DNA of 10,127 nt from Candidatus Competibacteraceae bacterium (GTDB lineage: Bacteria; Pseudomonadota; Gammaproteobacteria; Competibacterales; Competibacteraceae): positions 1 to 10,127 of the forward strand of contig JAAUQA010000076.1 of assembly GCA_012032855.1 (NCBI GenBank), written 5' to 3'. Under the pieces are notes generated by a model. It did no database searches, was not told the origin of the DNA, and saw only the letters and a program-made list of their open reading frames with translations. Both the position numbers and the translations under genes were made by a program. The first letter of the stretch is position 1. Each line of letters opens with the position of its first letter. Below, one piece after another: positions 1 to 6,239 of this stretch.

Positions 1-90
1 TCCTCCCGTGTGCCGCATTGTGGACAGAACCAGTGAACCTTTGTTGCTCCATATCGCTCCAAATCAAGAATCGGTAAGCTCAGTAGAATA

Positions 91-125
91 GGGAGGGCGC
101 ACTTATGGGTTTGCGTTGCAAACCC
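91..125 (-). other. oriT: oriT of RSF1010/MOBQ type (nick region plus inverted repeat)
   Basis: On the minus strand, bases 105 to 94 read TAAGTGCGCCCT, the nick-site core known from RSF1010/R1162 oriT, where cleavage falls between G and C. That places nic between 98 and 97 on the minus strand. Immediately 5' of it on the same strand lies a perfect inverted repeat with 8-base arms (107-114 and 118-125, gggtttgc/gcaaaccc) and a 3-base loop. This is the order seen in R1162: inverted repeat, short spacer, nick core. The relaxase gene starts about 90 bases away. Transfer would start at base 97 and run toward lower coordinates, so the relaxase gene enters the recipient last. The core match is exact; function is inferred from the family. 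Confidence 0.88.
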
Positions 126-173
126 GTGCTAAACTGGTATCAACCAACCTTTCCTAAACGTGTCTCCGACGGT

Positions 174-203
174 CCCGGCATTCGCCGGGCAGTGCTCATA
201 AAA
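174..203. promoter_or_regulatory. GC hairpin and repeat element just before the relaxase gene
   Basis: A perfect 6-base inverted repeat (cccggc at 174-179, gccggg at 184-189, loop attc) sits 27 bases before the relaxase start. The sequence that follows, ggcagtgctcataaaa (188-203), recurs with one mismatch at 2371-2386 in front of the serine recombinase gene. It could be a protein-binding or translational control site for the relaxase gene. No T tract follows on the plus strand, so it is not a standard terminator there. Role unknown. Confidence 0.4.
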
Positions 204-216
204 ACAGCAGCGGCAA

Positions 217-1692
217 ATGGCGATCTACCATTGCAACCACAGCCACATCGGGAAAACCACCCAAAGCCAGCCCGGCACGGCAGGGGCGCATATTCGCTAT
301 ATTACCCGCCAGAGCGCCGAAGCAACCCTTGTTGCTGAACATATCCCTACCCAACGCAACGCCGCGCGGGCGTGGCTGGATCGCCACGAAGCGGTATCAA
401 GAAAAAACGCCCGCGTCTGTGACAAAATCGAAGTTGCCTTACCACGGGAACTCAACGAAGAACAACGTGCCACTCTCGTGCGTGATTTTTGTCAGCAACT
501 CGGCGACCAGCAAACGCCGTTTTTTGCCGCTATCCATCAACGCGGTGCGGACCAACATAATCCCCACGCCCATATCGTCCTAGTGGATAAATCCGTTGAA
601 CACGGTAAACGGGTGTTGCAAACCACCGAGCGCGGCTCCACCGATAAAATCCGTGCCTTGTGGGAACACACCTGTAACGCCCATCTAGAACTCAACGGCC
701 ATGAGCAACGCATCGACCGACGCACCTTGCAAGAACAGGGCATCGAGCAAACCCCGCAAATTCATGTTGGTCCCCGTGCGCAATTCATTGACGCCACCCT
801 AAACAAACCGACCAGTCAAATTCGCACCGATCACCGAGGCCGAGAAATCCGCTACCCCGACATTGACCAAGGCCGAACCCGGCGCGAGTTCAACGAACAC
901 ATCATTGACCGCAATCTGCACCGGCTGGAGCAATCGCCCAATCTACGCATCAGCGAAACGGCCCGTCTTACTCGCAACCAACGGGAAGAAAAACGCGCCT
1001 TAAACGAATCTGTCATTCGGCAGGCTCGCGGCACCCGCAGCACCTATCTCAGTCGTCGTGAACAGCTTTACCAAGCGTTCCGAAATCAGCAAAAAGACCT
1101 GATTGCTGACCGGGAACAACAAATCGAAACCCGTCAGTCAGAAATCCGCGATGCTTACAAACCGCAATGGAAGGCGTTGTATCAACAACAGGCCCGCGAA
1201 GTGAATACCGCTCAAGCGGTCATGCAGTACAATAGCCCGGCTAATCTCGCCGAAGAGTTGAAACAAGCGGTGCGCAGTGGTGATAAACCCAATCAAGGGC
1301 GTCTTTCTCACCTGTTCAAAACCGCTGATACCACTCACCAGTTGCCCGAACAGCATCACCGGCAGCGCCGGGCGTTAGGCCGGGCGCAGCGGGCCGAGCA
1401 GCGCCAAGCCCGCGACGAGATCAAAGCAGCGTTCCGGCCCCTCCTAGCTGAGTTGCGGATGGATTGGGAATTACAGCGGGATGCGGCGAAGCTGGCCGAC
1501 CGGCAGGCGCGGCGTAAGATTACCAAGGCCGAGCAGTCCTTAGAGAAGAAGCACGAGCAGGAACGGTTAAAGCTGGACGCGGCCCTAGAGCGGACCTTTG
1601 CCCCTCGCCCGGCGAATGATCGGCATCAGCAGCGTGACTTTGGGCGGGTTCGGGAACGGAGTTTAGGGCCTAAGCCGGGGGGGATGGGGTAA
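217..1692 (+). CDS. mobA: MobA/MobL family relaxase (MOBQ)
   Basis: This is the DNA-nicking and strand-transfer enzyme for plasmid mobilization. It should cleave the oriT at 91-125 and stay covalently joined to the 5' end. The N terminus MAIYH is shared with RSF1010 MobA. Tyr28, in HIRYITR, sits where RSF1010 MobA has its catalytic Tyr25. A later conserved block reads KIEVALPREL (from residue 70). The metal-binding histidine motif is NPHAHIVLVD, with His117 and His119. The block RIDRRTLQEQGIE followed by QIHVGPRA (about 155-178) is typical of the family. From about 200 to 490 the protein is rich in Arg, Gln and Glu and looks like long coiled-coil helices. At 491 residues it lacks the C-terminal primase seen in RSF1010 MobA; a separate TOPRIM gene lies at 6240. 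There is no strong ribosome-binding site before the ATG. The start is chosen by the family N terminus. Confidence 0.93.
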   Translation: MAIYHCNHSHIGKTTQSQPGTAGAHIRYITRQSAEATLVAEHIPTQRNAARAWLDRHEAVSRKNARVCDKIEVALPRELNEEQRATLVRDFCQQLGDQQTPFFAAIHQRGADQHNPHAHIVLVDKSVEHGKRVLQTTERGSTDKIRALWEHTCNAHLELNGHEQRIDRRTLQEQGIEQTPQIHVGPRAQFIDATLNKPTSQIRTDHRGREIRYPDIDQGRTRREFNEHIIDRNLHRLEQSPNLRISETARLTRNQREEKRALNESVIRQARGTRSTYLSRREQLYQAFRNQQKDLIADREQQIETRQSEIRDAYKPQWKALYQQQAREVNTAQAVMQYNSPANLAEELKQAVRSGDKPNQGRLSHLFKTADTTHQLPEQHHRQRRALGRAQRAEQRQARDEIKAAFRPLLAELRMDWELQRDAAKLADRQARRKITKAEQSLEKKHEQERLKLDAALERTFAPRPANDRHQQRDFGRVRERSLGPKPGGMG

Positions 1693-1827
1693 TCTTGCCG
1701 CTAGCGGATAAAATAACCGGCAGGCAGCACCGTGACGATACCGGGTTTTCGGCCTCATCGGGTTAGTTCATCGCCGCCTTTTCTCATGCGGTTTTTTTAT
1801 TCTCGCTACGTTAAGCGTCCGCACCTT

Positions 1828-1867
1828 GCCGTCAAGGGCAAGCGTTGTGCTTCGCACCCTTGACGGC
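1828..1867. terminator. Long stem-loop between relaxase and DUF6876 genes
   Basis: A perfect 11-base inverted repeat (gccgtcaaggg at 1828-1838, cccttgacggc at 1857-1867) encloses a smaller hairpin, gtgc-ttc-gcac (1847-1857, overlapping the outer arm by one base). A run of seven T lies about 15 bases further on. It could end transcription from the relaxase gene or act as a structured leader for the DUF6876 gene. The rest of the 1693-1927 gap holds a perfect 10-base palindrome at 1698-1707 and no credible gene. Confidence 0.45.
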
Positions 1868-1927
1868 TTCGGTTACTGCGTCCGCTTTTTTTCTCCGCAT
1901 CGAAAAAAACCACGAGGAGAAAAGATC

Positions 1928-2284
1928 ATGGACGATAACAAACTACCCGATTTGAAATATTTCACTGGCACGGAACACTGGTACAAGCACCCCCTATTTC
2001 CGAACCTGCTGTATACCGATGGTACGCGCTATGTCGCTGAAAATGCAGGAGCTTACTGGCTGATCGAGAAAATTTTCTCGCTACAGCACCGCAAGGAAAT
2101 AAGCGCCAAGCCGTTCCAAGTCTGGACGCTGAACGTCACCGACGACAGCACGGCAACGCTTAGGGTCGAGGATGGCAACGGCAATCACCTTTACAGTGAG
2201 CATTTAACCTATACCGACTTTCCCGCGACAGGCATCACGTTGTGGCTCACGGACAATGTTTTGCTTCTACCGAGTGAATACTGA
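1928..2284 (+). CDS. DUF6876 family protein
   Basis: A 118-residue cytosolic protein of unknown function. I place it in DUF6876 from the blocks YFTGTEHWYKHPLF, YTDGTRYVAENAGAYWLIEK, FQVWTLNV, LRVEDGNGN and the ending LPSEY, which I recall as hallmarks of that family, seen mostly on plasmids and mobile elements. The open frame extends upstream to 1826, but a clear GAGGAG ribosome-binding site at 1914-1919, 8 bases before the ATG at 1928, decides the start. No signal peptide or membrane segment is visible. It lies downstream of the relaxase gene on the same strand, separated by a stem-loop, and is followed by another hairpin, so it may be a unit of its own. Confidence 0.8.
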   Translation: MDDNKLPDLKYFTGTEHWYKHPLFPNLLYTDGTRYVAENAGAYWLIEKIFSLQHRKEISAKPFQVWTLNVTDDSTATLRVEDGNGNHLYSEHLTYTDFPATGITLWLTDNVLLLPSEY

Positions 2285-2293
2285 TCCGTGATC

Positions 2294-2325
2294 GGGGCGG
2301 TTTTGGCCGAGTTGCCAACCGCCCC
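2294..2325. terminator. Hairpin after the DUF6876 gene
   Basis: A perfect 9-base inverted repeat, ggggcggtt (2294-2302) and aaccgcccc (2317-2325), begins 9 bases past the DUF6876 stop codon. Its loop can form a further ggc/gcc pairing. No T tract follows, so factor-independent termination is uncertain, but position and strength suggest a 3' end or transcript-stabilising hairpin. Confidence 0.5.
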
Positions 2326-2351
2326 AAATCGCTGTAAAAGTGCACAGATGA

Positions 2352-2476
2352 CGAGCGATCTGTTCACCCCGGCAGTGTTCATAAAAGGGTGTCAAACTCC
2401 CCTCCCCTAACGCATTGATTTATTGCGGTCTCAACAGGCTGTGCTAGGGTGTTCATAAACCGAGCGATTTATGAAC
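2352..2476. promoter_or_regulatory. Candidate recombination (res-like) or operator region of the serine recombinase
   Basis: The gap before the recombinase gene holds related motifs. A perfect palindrome with 9-base arms (gttcataaa at 2451-2459, tttatgaac at 2468-2476) and an 8-base centre covers the ATG at 2471. The half-site gtgttcataaa occurs at 2375-2385 and 2449-2459, and cgagcgat occurs at 2352-2359 and 2461-2468. Serine resolvases bind clustered imperfect palindromes next to their own gene and repress themselves there, so this is a plausible res site and operator. A weak promoter may lie at 2423-2450 (TTGCGG, 16 bases, TAGGGT). No ribosome-binding site is visible before the ATG. Confidence 0.5.
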
Positions 2477-3064
2477 AGTCCAACCATTCAAACCGTCGCA
2501 ATTTATGCGCGGGTCTCAAAAGACGATCAGGAAGCCTTAAACCAATTGGCCGAGCTGCGCAGCTATTGTGAAAAACAAGGCTGGCCAGTCTTCGCTGAAT
2601 ACATCGACGAACAAAGCGGCGGCACCGACAAACGCCCCCGGTTTCAGCAGATGTTCGAGGACGCCAACAAGCGGAAATTTGATCTGGTGTTGTTTTGGGC
2701 GCTTGACCGTTTCAGCCGCGAAGGCACCTTACCAACCTTCCGGCATTTAGAACGCCTGAACCATGCCGGGGTTAAATTCAAATCCTACACTGAGCAATAT
2801 ATCGACAGCGCCGGAGTATTCGGCGATGTAGTGATTGCGATTTTGGCGACCAGTGCCAAGCTGGAACGGGCGCGGATTTCCGAGCGCACCAAGGCCGGAC
2901 TCGCCCGCGCCAGAGCACAAGGCAAAGTGATAGGCCGCCCTGCCCTATCGACTGCCACGAAAGAAAAAATCAAAACGCTTAGAGGTCAAAAAATGAGTAT
3001 CCGGAAGATTGCTAAAAAGACCGGGGCGAGTGTGGGCGCGGTGACCAAGGTTTTAAGCGCATGA
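2471..3064 (+). CDS. Serine recombinase (resolvase/invertase family)
   Basis: A 197-residue small serine recombinase that probably resolves plasmid multimers. The catalytic domain (about 8-140) begins with VAIYARVS, giving Arg14 and the nucleophile Ser16. DEQSGGTDKRPRF (about 46-58) and WALDRFSREG (76-85) carry the conserved arginines of the family. The long helix ERARISERTKAGLARARAQG (from 132) leads to GRP and a C-terminal helix-turn-helix (about 170-195, MSIRKIAKKTGASVGAVTKV). The length fits resolvases and invertases rather than large serine integrases. No att sites or invertible segment were found, so resolution is the likelier role. The gene is convergent with the RadC-like gene 29 bases away. 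Its start codon lies within a palindrome, consistent with self-repression. Confidence 0.92.
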   Translation: MNSPTIQTVAIYARVSKDDQEALNQLAELRSYCEKQGWPVFAEYIDEQSGGTDKRPRFQQMFEDANKRKFDLVLFWALDRFSREGTLPTFRHLERLNHAGVKFKSYTEQYIDSAGVFGDVVIAILATSAKLERARISERTKAGLARARAQGKVIGRPALSTATKEKIKTLRGQKMSIRKIAKKTGASVGAVTKVLSA

Positions 3065-3093
3065 TAGGAAAAGAGCTGATGCAAGAATTGCTT

Positions 3094-3594
3094 TTACATC
3101 AAGCCTAATTCGGCGAAGGAGCAAGTCCGTTCGCCGACCACGATATGATCGAGGGTTCTTACCTCAATCATCGACAGGGCGGTTTTGATCTTTTCGGTGA
3201 TCCGTTTATCGGCCTCACTCGGGTCAGCCATCCCCGACGGGTGGTTATGGCACAGGATACACGCCGCTGCATTATGCTGGAGAGCGGATTTTAAAATCTC
3301 GCGGGGGTAAACCGCCGCGCCGTCGATGGTGCCCCGGAACAGTTCTTCAAAGGCAATGACCCGGTGGCGATTATCCAGCCACAAGACGGCGAACAACTCA
3401 TGTTCCAGCCGCGCCATGCGCAGTTGTAGAAACTGTTGGGTGTCTTTCACCGAGTGAATCAGCGTGCCTTGGGCAAACTGGGCATTAATTTCTTCTAGGG
3501 CCGCTTCGATGATTTCCTCACGGGTCGCCCGCCGATAATGGCCCTCATCATCCCGCACTTCGAGGACCCGAAAATTGAATTCCTTTTGCAACAT
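3094..3594 (-). CDS. radC: RadC-like JAB/MPN domain protein
   Basis: A 166-residue RadC-family protein with a JAB/MPN metalloprotease-like fold. The metal motif HxHx7SxxD is complete: His116, His118, Ser126 and Asp129 within CHNHPSGMADPSEAD. The preceding strand and helix (LFAVLWLDNRHRVIAFEELF, then DGAAVYPREILKSAL) match the family. Chromosomal RadC has about 220 residues with an N-terminal helix-hairpin-helix; this one lacks that part, as short RadC copies on plasmids, prophages and integrative elements usually do. Despite the name, a DNA-repair role is not established. It follows parA on the same strand after about 105 bases that contain one of the 20-bp repeats. The start has no strong ribosome-binding site. 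Confidence 0.9.
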   Translation of the reverse strand: MLQKEFNFRVLEVRDDEGHYRRATREEIIEAALEEINAQFAQGTLIHSVKDTQQFLQLRMARLEHELFAVLWLDNRHRVIAFEELFRGTIDGAAVYPREILKSALQHNAAACILCHNHPSGMADPSEADKRITEKIKTALSMIEVRTLDHIVVGERTCSFAELGLM

Positions 3595-3675
3595 GCTGTG
3601 GTGTTAGCACGGCTGGTTGTTTCGGAAAATTCTTTTTTGGCAATATTGGGGTGTAAGCTGGAATCTCCATTTATA

Positions 3676-3695
3676 GGAAATTCTTACTTTCATAC
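3676..3695. repeat. 20-bp repeat downstream of parA (copy 1)
   Basis: The sequence ggaaattcttactttcatac is matched at 19 of 20 positions by 4710-4729. It contains a GAAATTC core and a TACTTTCATAC tail. It lies just beyond the parA stop codon, while the other copy overlaps the rep stop codon, so the pair brackets the partition operon. It is a candidate centromere (parS) or operator site for the small DNA-binding protein encoded at 4356-4607. Confidence 0.55.
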
Positions 3696-3699
3696 CTTC

Positions 3700-4359
3700 C
3701 TATTTTATTGCTTGGCTACCCGTCAGTTCAATATCGACTTCAACCATATTGTCTAAAGCATCATCCACGAGATGATGCAGAGAGCGCGAAAGGTTGTTGA
3801 CGTTGCTTGGTGGGGTTGGAAAGGGGCCGTCATCATCTGACATGCGCAATCTGCGGACGGTCGAAACGCGCTTGATTTGACCGCTGATCTTGCCTTCTTC
3901 GAGGTCAGAGAAAAACATTCTGAAATCGTAAAGGCGTTCTTTTTCGTTTGGGCTGACCATATTTAGAATATATCGAGCGTGCTTAATCCCCTGCCCTTCT
4001 AAGCGCGCCATAGTCTCTTTCGCTAGTTTGACGGCTTCTTCGTCGGCTGTCACAGGGATTAAAACAATGTCTACAGCTTCGGCAATCCATTGGTCGAATT
4101 CTGGTCGATTACCTCCCCCGTCAATGATGCAAAACCCATCATTATTAACTAGCGATCCCATAACGGTTGATAGTCTATCCATTTCCCGTGCGTCAATGTA
4201 GGCATATGGCCGACCATTCACTTTCATTGGTTCACGGTTATCTGTGTGAAATAAATAGGCAGGAACGCCGCGCCAGCCAGCCGCGCCGAGCGCAAGAAGA
4301 TGGCACAGGGTTGATTTACCAACCCCACCTTTGTCGCTTAAGACGGCTATACCCTTCAT
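3700..4359 (-). CDS. parA: ParA-family partition ATPase
   Basis: A 219-residue ATPase for plasmid segregation. The deviant Walker A motif KGGVGKST with both lysines (Lys10, Lys15) is at the N terminus after MKGIAVLSD. A Walker B-like segment reads FCIIDGGGN (about 76-84), and VDIVLIPVTAD (about 95-105) fits the later switch region. Length and the lack of an N-terminal helix-turn-helix point to a small type Ib ParA, which pairs with a small ribbon-helix-helix partner. Its ATG overlaps the stop of the upstream 83-residue gene by 4 bases, so the two should be translationally coupled. The family role is ATP-dependent, nucleoid-based plasmid positioning; the assignment to partition comes from family and context. 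Confidence 0.88.
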   Translation of the reverse strand: MKGIAVLSDKGGVGKSTLCHLLALGAAGWRGVPAYLFHTDNREPMKVNGRPYAYIDAREMDRLSTVMGSLVNNDGFCIIDGGGNRPEFDQWIAEAVDIVLIPVTADEEAVKLAKETMARLEGQGIKHARYILNMVSPNEKERLYDFRMFFSDLEEGKISGQIKRVSTVRRLRMSDDDGPFPTPPSNVNNLSRSLHHLVDDALDNMVEVDIELTGSQAIK

Positions 4360-4607
4360 TGTTGCCCCCGGTAGAATTCAATGATCGTTCGCAGGGCTTC
4401 GCTATCGGTCATTGATTTGCCACGTTTCTGGCCGAGCTTTAAGGCGAGTTTTTCAATGAAAGAAACATCATCGGCTGTCAAAGAGAAGGACTTTTTGACA
4501 GCCTTTGCACCTGATTTTGTTTGTTTTCTCTTGGCTTCTTTTGCGCGCTCGGAGAAGGACGTTTCCGGCGTGGGGTCAGGGATATTGGCTATTTGTGGTT
4601 GTTTCAT
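4356..4607 (-). CDS. Small ribbon-helix-helix-like protein, likely ParA partner
   Basis: An 83-residue protein with a basic, probably disordered N-terminal half (KEAKRKQTKSGAKAVKK, about 23-39). A compact C-terminal half follows: KKSFSLTADDVSFIEKLAL, then MTDSEALRTIIEFYRG. This strand-helix-helix pattern resembles ribbon-helix-helix DNA-binding proteins such as ParG-type centromere binders. A ribosome-binding site (AGGAAAG in the minus-strand sense) lies just before the ATG. It overlaps parA by 4 bases and comes first in the operon, the reverse of the common parA-parB order. It probably binds the repeats at 4606-4730 and 3676-3695, represses the operon and loads ParA. The fold is inferred from sequence pattern only; a MobC-like role is an alternative. 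Confidence 0.65.
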   Translation of the reverse strand: MKQPQIANIPDPTPETSFSERAKEAKRKQTKSGAKAVKKSFSLTADDVSFIEKLALKLGQKRGKSMTDSEALRTIIEFYRGQQ

Positions 4608-4729
4608 ACTTTCCTACTTTCGGAATTTCACATAGTAAGAACTTAATAACTACCGATATTAGCAAATTAGGAAGGTAGGTCAATAATATTTTATAAACTT
4701 CATAAGTTCGGAAATTCCTACTTTCATAC
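4606..4729. promoter_or_regulatory. AT-rich par promoter/centromere region with repeat copy 2
   Basis: The gap between rep and the small par gene is strongly AT-rich. It holds the second 20-bp repeat (ggaaattcctactttcatac, 4710-4729), which overlaps the rep stop codon. A related element lies at 4602-4628 (tttcatactttcctacttt followed by cggaatttc) and overlaps the par start codon. The GAAATTCC core is palindromic. This is where a par promoter, operator and parS site would be expected. No single promoter stands out enough to name. Confidence 0.45.
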
Positions 4730-5786
4730 TTTTCTTGTAGTTGTTATTTCTCGTTTTTTACAGAAATTGTAAAAGTGACCATCTGGATTTTCTGGTGTTA
4801 TATTCTTAATTCCAAGCCACGACCGCCATTCTTGTTCCAGTGCGTATTTATCAGTATCTAAATTTAGTTTGCCAACACGCTCCATAACGCTAGTCGATAG
4901 GGTGCCGTTCCATGTTTTATCTTTTTCAAGAGGCATTGTATTTCGGTTGATGAATAGAATCTGATCGCTGTCATCTTGATATTGAAGCTGATAATCTGGT
5001 AGGTGATCGTTTTTTACAATTTCTTTAAGAAGATACCTAAAATGCTTGAGGGGACTTTTAGAGCCAGACTTTTTGTATAGAATTTCAACGCCACATGACC
5101 AGCTTGATTGTTGACCGCAATGTTTTCTGGCAAGTTCATATACACGGCGTTCTAGTGGTTTCCGCAATCTAAAATAATTGGGATGTAATGTAAGAACATC
5201 CTTTGCTTTTATAGCATTGAACACCCATTCTGATAGTTTTATTTCAACCCATAATAAGCGCCCATCAAGACCATGTTTTCGCCTTACAGATGCAGCATCT
5301 ATCAGACCAAAAAAATCTGTTTGTTCTTCATCACCAGTTCTAATATTCGTACTAATTCGGGTTCCAGAAAGGCGGTCAATAGATTCACAAAGGGCTGTGT
5401 AATCCTTTCCGCCAGTACCTCGGTTCGTGAATTGTAAATAATCATGCGCATTAATCCTTACACGCTGACTGACTTTTTCTCGACGTTTTAACGCCGCAAT
5501 AATTAGCGAAATAGCGTATATGAGAATATCTTTATCATAAATAGTTGCTAGTCCTTTAAAGCTTGGCGTAACTTCTAACCAGTTGCCATTGTGCTCATAG
5601 CGACGAACAGTTGTTTCCGGTTTTTTAGAAAGGGAATAAAAGGGGGTGTTCCATTTGCTGATTGATGTCTTTTAAAACAGCATCAGCAATATCACAGATG
5701 AATAGATCATCTTGTTGATACCGATCAGGCATTAGGTGTTCATCACTGGGGATAGATAATACGTTATTCGGGGGATCAGTGACCAT
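4724..5786 (-). pseudogene. rep: Replication initiator protein (RPA family), interrupted by one extra base
   Basis: This encodes a replication initiator of about 353 residues in two frames. Frame one starts near 5786 (other ATGs at 5792 and 5732; start uncertain) and gives DDLFICDIADAVLKD and QQMEHP. It then hits a stop at about 5630. The rest continues in the next frame as FYSLSKKPE, RRYEHNGNWLEVTPS, KGLATIYDKDILIY, FTNRGTGGKDY and LLWVEIKLSEWVFNAIKAK. It ends with HPNYFRLRKPLERRVYELAR, the strongest family signature. Removing one base from the run of five G at 5642-5646 joins MEHP to FYSLSKKP exactly as in RPA-family (PF10134) proteins. The GTG at 5224 opens a 166-residue frame but is internal to the gene. 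Iterons cover the 5' end, suggesting self-repression. A plasmid needs Rep, so a sequencing error or +1 frameshifting is more likely than true loss. Confidence 0.88.
5642..5646. other. G5 run at the rep frameshift
   Basis: Five G on the plus strand (CCCCC in the rep mRNA, read as CAC CCC CTT). With four, the two halves of rep join in frame at MEHPFYSLSKK. In the mRNA, tRNA-Pro on CCC could re-pair perfectly after a +1 slip, so programmed frameshifting is possible. No stimulatory element is evident, however, and the zero-frame stop comes several codons later. Confidence 0.7.
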
Positions 5787-5938
5787 AACCATACTTTCGG
5801 GGGATCAGTGACCGAAGTCAATAGTTATGTTCGGGGTTTTAGTGACTCTGCAGGCTGTGGATAACTCTGTAAAAGATTCGGGGTTTTAGTGACCGGGATT
5901 CGGGGTTTTAGTGACCGAGATTCGGGGTTTTAGTGACC
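5767..5938. repeat. oriV: Origin iterons (six copies)
   Basis: Six copies of an 18-base repeat. Three are TTCGGGGTTTTAGTGACC, starting at 5877, 5899 and 5921, spaced exactly 22 bases (about two helical turns). A fourth, at 5830, ends in act instead of acc. Two variants, TTCGGGGGATCAGTGACC, start at 5767 and 5796. The tight 22-base array is the likely Rep-binding origin. The two variant copies overlap or adjoin the proposed rep start and are candidates for self-repression. A DnaA box lies between copies, and an AT-rich stretch follows. Confidence 0.88.
5856..5864 (-). promoter_or_regulatory. DnaA box
   Basis: The minus strand reads TTATCCACA, a perfect match to the consensus TTATNCACA. Its position inside the iteron cluster supports a DnaA-assisted origin. 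Confidence 0.78.
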
Positions 5939-5941
5939 GGG

Positions 5942-6060
5942 TGGTCTATTTAACATATATTATTCAGTCACTTAAAGGCAATTTTTTTCCCGTAACCCTA
6001 TATTTAACTCCACATTTAACACCCAAGAGCAGGGGTGTGTATAAAAATTAGCCACGAAAA
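5942..6060. other. AT-rich stretch, candidate origin unwinding element
   Basis: Directly after the last iteron the sequence turns AT-rich (tatttaacatatattattca and following). This is the usual place for strand opening in iteron origins. No gene is visible here. The iterons lie on its left and the hairpin cluster on its right. Confidence 0.5.
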
Positions 6061-6180
6061 CATAAGACCTACCCTCCGTTCCCTTCGGTCACTCCGCCCC
6101 AGCTCTTCGAGCTGGCCTAAAAAGAGTTCGCTACGCTCACAACTTTTTTACGTGGCTACGCCACGACAGGGGCGGTAGGG
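6061..6180. repeat. Cluster of hairpins between origin and TOPRIM gene
   Basis: Several palindromes are packed together. One is ccagctc-ttc-gagctgg (6099-6115, perfect 7-base arms) and another is cgtggc-tac-gccacg (6151-6165, perfect 6-base arms). A longer-range pair, ccgcccc (6094-6100) and ggggcgg (6169-6175), could enclose both. A segment with gttcgctacgctcac lies between them. It could be a single-strand initiation (primase) site, an untranslated structured leader of the TOPRIM gene, or terminators. No gene is credible here; bases 6181-6239 hold only the leader of the next gene. Confidence 0.5.
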
Positions 6181-6239
6181 AAAAGAATAGGGGGTAAAAT
6201 GCCTTGTTTCTTTCCCTACTGCCCCGTATATCCGTTGAG

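Noticed and set aside
3608..3694. A short minus-strand frame beginning at the ATG inside the 20-bp repeat after parA
   Set aside because: About 29 codons, with a ribosome-binding site too close to the ATG and no recognisable product; the sequence is better explained as a repeat.
4724..5224. A stand-alone 166-residue gene starting at GTG 5224
   Set aside because: The same frame continues upstream with conserved RPA-family sequence to about 5670, so the GTG is internal to rep.
5767..5938. CRISPR-like array
   Set aside because: Repeats are 18 bases at 22-base spacing with almost no spacer, next to a rep gene and DnaA box; these are iterons.
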